Shown: positions 55,072-57,714 of the stretch, one piece after another
How positions within the stretch are numbered: the stretch's first letter is position 1
Layout: each line of letters begins with the position of its first letter
Assembly (NCBI GenBank): GCA_009837185.1
Contig: VXUA01000045.1
Coordinates: 1 to 57,714 of the forward strand
Direction of reading: 5' to 3'
DNA: 57,714 nt
Source of the DNA: Gammaproteobacteria bacterium
GTDB lineage: Bacteria > Pseudomonadota > Gammaproteobacteria > Pseudomonadales > Azotimanducaceae
Notes under the pieces: model-generated
Told to the model about the DNA's origin: nothing
Seen by the model: the letters and a program-made list of their open reading frames with translations, nothing else
Database searches by the model: none
Made by a program: the position numbers and the translations under genes

Positions 55072-56096
55072 TCCGAAGTGTCGTCTTTCTTTCGTTTTCG
55101 GTTTACGTCGTCTCGTTCGTACGCATTGACGATGTCTTGAACTAAGGGGTGGCGAACTACATCGCGGCGATTAAAGTGTACGACGGAGATTCCTTCGATT
55201 TCTTTGATAATCTTCAGGACGTGAACCAATCCGGATTGTTGGCGATACTGGTGTTGCGGAAGGTCAATCTGCGTGAGATCACCAGTGATCGCGACAGTTG
55301 AGCCAAATCCGATGCGTGTGAGAAACATTTTCATTTGTGAAATCGTCGTGTTCTGACCTTCATCCAATATGATGAACGCGTTATTCAACGTTCGTCCCCG
55401 CATATAGGCTAATGGCGCGATTTCTATTTCGTTCTTTTCTATACACTTGAGAACCCGTTGTGCTCCAAGCATTTCGTACAGCGCGTCGTATAAAGGCCGT
55501 AAATATGGATCGATTTTTTGCACTAGGTCTCCGGGTAGAAAACCCAACTTCTCTCCTACCTCAACCGCCGGTCGTACGAGTAATATGCGCGAAACCTTTC
55601 CACTCTCCAAAGCTTCAACAGCACATGCGACCGCGAGATAGGTTTTGCCTGTTCCTGCGGGACCGACACCAAAATTTATGTCCGAATTCCGCATGTTGTC
55701 GACAAACTGCACTTGATTGTGTCCGCGCGGCACTATATGCCGTTTACGGGTTACGATCAGGCCGTTGGTGACGGTCTCTTCTACGTCTTTCTGCAATCTC
55801 AGATCGTCAACAAACGTCCCCTGCAAAAACAAGTGTACCGTGTGCGGGTCGAGTAGATCACGCGACGCAGTCTCCTGATACAAGCGGCTCAGCACCGATT
55901 GGGCAGCGGATACTTGTGGTCCTGGACCAACGAGCTGGAATTGATTGCCTCGATTACGAATATCGACTTGCAAACGTTGCTCAAGTTGGCGAATATTCGT
56001 GTCGTCTGGACCGCACAATGCAGCTAGACGGTGGTGGTCGTTGGGTTCGAGATTTAGTGTGGTGATCGAATCACACGCAGGTGAATCGTCGTTCAA
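55068..56096 (-). CDS. ybeZ: PhoH-like ATPase (YbeZ)
   Basis: 342 residues from TTG. Walker A is GVGPAGTGKTYLA (about 143-155), Walker B is NAFIILDEGQNTTISQMKMF, and the TRIGFGSTVAITGDLTQIDLP motif is the PhoH signature. A KH-like N-terminal region precedes the ATPase. It works with YbeY in RNA metabolism. First gene of the ybeZ-ybeY-corC-lnt run; miaB, often upstream of it, is not seen. Confidence 0.94.
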   Translation of the reverse strand: MNDDSPACDSITTLNLEPNDHHRLAALCGPDDTNIRQLEQRLQVDIRNRGNQFQLVGPGPQVSAAQSVLSRLYQETASRDLLDPHTVHLFLQGTFVDDLRLQKDVEETVTNGLIVTRKRHIVPRGHNQVQFVDNMRNSDINFGVGPAGTGKTYLAVACAVEALESGKVSRILLVRPAVEVGEKLGFLPGDLVQKIDPYLRPLYDALYEMLGAQRVLKCIEKNEIEIAPLAYMRGRTLNNAFIILDEGQNTTISQMKMFLTRIGFGSTVAITGDLTQIDLPQHQYRQQSGLVHVLKIIKEIEGISVVHFNRRDVVRHPLVQDIVNAYERDDVNRKRKKDDTSE

Positions 56097-56123
56097 ATGA
56101 ACGTATTTTGGTAGTGAAGGGAA

Positions 56124-56270
56124 TTAAAGAATATCCACGAAAGTTTGGTTGTCAATAATGGGAACGTAAGTGTCATATTCATTTCGGTCCTCTTTGTTGC
56201 CGAACTCAACAGGAGTAAATGAAGACATCTTCTGCGTAATCCCTTCTCTATCAGTCTCGTAAATGAACAC
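56124..56270 (-). CDS. possible small protein upstream of phoH
   Basis: 48 residues from GTG. Composition is protein-like and polar (YETDREGITQKMSSFTPVEF; TYVPIIDNQTFVDIL) and the frame is open for about 12 codons upstream of the GTG. No clear ribosome site and no family. It may be a real small gene or a decayed fragment. Confidence 0.3.
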   Translation of the reverse strand: MFIYETDREGITQKMSSFTPVEFGNKEDRNEYDTYVPIIDNQTFVDIL

Positions 56271-56352
56271 CTTGATGTTCGAGAATGCACCGCGTTCTCA
56301 GTAAGTGGGGAAATCACGTCACGATGCCGTGAGTTTTCTTTAAGTTAGTCAA

Positions 56353-56369
56353 TATACTGTACGTATAAT
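56353..56369 (+). promoter_or_regulatory. candidate promoter/operator of the parB-like gene
   Basis: A perfect -10 TATAAT at 56364-56369 lies 27 bp before the ATG. It overlaps an inverted repeat TATAC-N5-GTATA (56353-56367), a plausible site for a repressor. The -35 is weak (TAAGTT at 56341). Confidence 0.4.
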
Positions 56370-56396
56370 CACTTTCGATTCTATGAACCAACGACA

Positions 56397-57653
56397 ATGA
56401 ACACCACGTTTAAGCCCAAGAAAACTGTTCGATCCACGCGTATTGGTGCTTCAGAGTTGCGTTTGTATGACTCGATAAAACACGTCGGCCTGCTCCATCC
56501 ACTTGTGTATGTGAGAAATGGGGATACACAAAATTTCGAACTGTTAGGGGGTGGTCGAAGACGACTCAGACTACTCGAAGCAGTACAGAAAGAACGTAAA
56601 GAGAATGGGCAAGAACCAGTTCCTGTACCTACGATCGTGAGAAACGAAACAGTTTCAAATGGCAAGATTGAACTGTCGCACCTAATTCAAAATCACATTC
56701 GTCGACGTCGAAATTTCATTGATCGAGCACTGCATCTAAACGATTGTGTGGAAACCAGAGAAAAGGAAATAGCAACCAAACTATCGCAACGCGAATCAGT
56801 GAAGTGGTTGCGACAAAACGGTTTTCCCATTAGCCAATCATTACTCAGCGACATGCTTTTTACTGTAAGAAAGCTCTACCCTCTACTACCTCAAGCACTG
56901 TGCAATGGCATGGGACGCAGGCACATTACGAACATCCGAAAGCTCTACCTTGCAATGCGAGAAATCTGGAAATCTTTCGGAGAAGATCTCAGCGACTGTC
57001 ATGAAGCGTTCGAAGACATTTGCGAGGAGTGTGATAAAAGAAATTTTGACATCGAGCTCTTTCTAGAAGTCATGGAACGTGAAATCTGCCTTTGGTGTGA
57101 TCTAAACTCACAATATGTGCGCGCCATGCTCATGGTCGATCATCGAGAGCGCGCACATCTAATTGAGTGTATTGCTACTTCTGATCGGAAAGGCATACCT
57201 GTGACTCGACCGCTTCCCAAATCTGCACAGCCAAAAGTGTCAAATACGCCCGATGCGGAACCCACCTCGAAATACATACCTCTAGTATTTGATTTACCAC
57301 CGACAGTGATCAATCGACGCAAACGCTACGCGCGACGTTTGGCACTGGACCTCGCACGAAGTTCACGCCTCCTAGATTGTGTTTCTGGTTCTATAAATAA
57401 CGCGATCGGATACCATATTCTTCGCTCTCCTAATGGAACCCAAACCGAGAGAACGGCTACTTGGCAATTCCTGGATTACTGCCAGCAGACAGTGCAATCC
57501 ACCGATATGAACAGCCAGCGTGTTCGAACCGGTTGGAGACTTCTCGACCAAAAAGATTTCGGTAAAGTTCTTTCACTCGTCGAGGTAACACGAACACTCC
57601 GAGCGGCGAGACAAATACCGGAAACAAAGACGCAGCTTCAAAAAGCCGCATGA
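56397..57653 (+). CDS. ParB-like protein of integrative-conjugative-element type
   Basis: 418 residues. The N-terminal ParB/sulfiredoxin-like domain includes LYDSIKHVGLLHPLVYVRN and FELLGGGRRRLRLLEAV. A helix-turn-helix region follows (LSQRESVKWLRQNGFPISQS, LLSDMLFTVRKLYPLLPQAL, GMGRRHITNIRKL). The FPISxSxLSxM..TVxxLYPxLP pattern is what I know from the ParB proteins of PFGI-1-class integrative conjugative elements. The C-terminal half is unassigned. No parA is visible in the window. The last 60 bp of the window hold no recognised feature. Confidence 0.75.
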   Translation: MNTTFKPKKTVRSTRIGASELRLYDSIKHVGLLHPLVYVRNGDTQNFELLGGGRRRLRLLEAVQKERKENGQEPVPVPTIVRNETVSNGKIELSHLIQNHIRRRRNFIDRALHLNDCVETREKEIATKLSQRESVKWLRQNGFPISQSLLSDMLFTVRKLYPLLPQALCNGMGRRHITNIRKLYLAMREIWKSFGEDLSDCHEAFEDICEECDKRNFDIELFLEVMEREICLWCDLNSQYVRAMLMVDHRERAHLIECIATSDRKGIPVTRPLPKSAQPKVSNTPDAEPTSKYIPLVFDLPPTVINRRKRYARRLALDLARSSRLLDCVSGSINNAIGYHILRSPNGTQTERTATWQFLDYCQQTVQSTDMNSQRVRTGWRLLDQKDFGKVLSLVEVTRTLRAARQIPETKTQLQKAA

Positions 57654-57714
57654 AGTCTTGGTAGTGGCTTAGTTTGAATTTATTACTATAATAAAGTACA
57701 TGTTAACGGCGTAT

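Overview
The window looks like chromosomal DNA from a Gram-negative bacterium, most likely an uncultured or little-studied gammaproteobacterium of moderate G+C. The support is the run phoH(ybeZ)-ybeY-corC-lnt followed by leuS-lptE-holA, which is the usual gammaproteobacterial order, plus an LpxL/HtrB acyltransferase, a TonB-dependent receptor and several lipoproteins. GTG and TTG starts are frequent (hmgA, oppA, oppF, lpxL, lnt, holA, leuS, phoH).

Layout from the left. A very large exported TPR protein (0.5-7.3 kb) is followed by a MarR regulator divergent from a tyrosine/homogentisate pair (hppD, hmgA) and a convergent FAH/MhpD-fold hydratase. Next come two tandem paralogous small membrane proteins, a FATP-type acyl-CoA synthetase, LpxL, a lytic transglycosylase, an LLM-class oxidoreductase and a histidine phosphatase. 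A PPOX/F420-type flavoprotein gene (17.2-17.7 kb) is broken by one in-frame TGA.

From 18.0 to 22.0 kb lies an accessory-looking cassette: ComF-like phosphoribosyltransferase, DprA-like protein with an N-terminal ribbon-helix-helix segment, HAD phosphatase, and a second phosphoribosyltransferase with a four-cysteine cluster. The last three genes overlap one another. This is the best candidate in the window for a little-described nucleotide-based conflict or signalling system.

From 22.4 to 35.4 kb are an Eis-like acetyltransferase, a convergent histone-deacetylase-family enzyme, a complete peptide ABC transporter (oppABCDF, with a fibronectin-III-like insertion in the OppC periplasmic loop), a complete insertion sequence (30752-32607, 18-bp inverted repeats, 9-bp target duplication) inserted exactly at the oppF stop codon, and a TonB-dependent receptor ending in a strong terminator. 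Without the IS, the receptor would start about 110 bp after oppF, so peptide uptake across both membranes may once have been one unit.

From 35.5 to 47.3 kb are hypothetical membrane and surface proteins, including an FG-GAP propeller gene split by a frame change and a chain of three overlapping unknown genes, around a cobS-cobT-phoD operon. From 47.3 to 56.1 kb is the conserved leuS/lnt housekeeping block. The right edge carries a ParB-like gene of the type found in PFGI-1-class integrative conjugative elements, suggesting that a mobile element may begin there or has left a remnant. I saw no rRNA, tRNA or CRISPR array.
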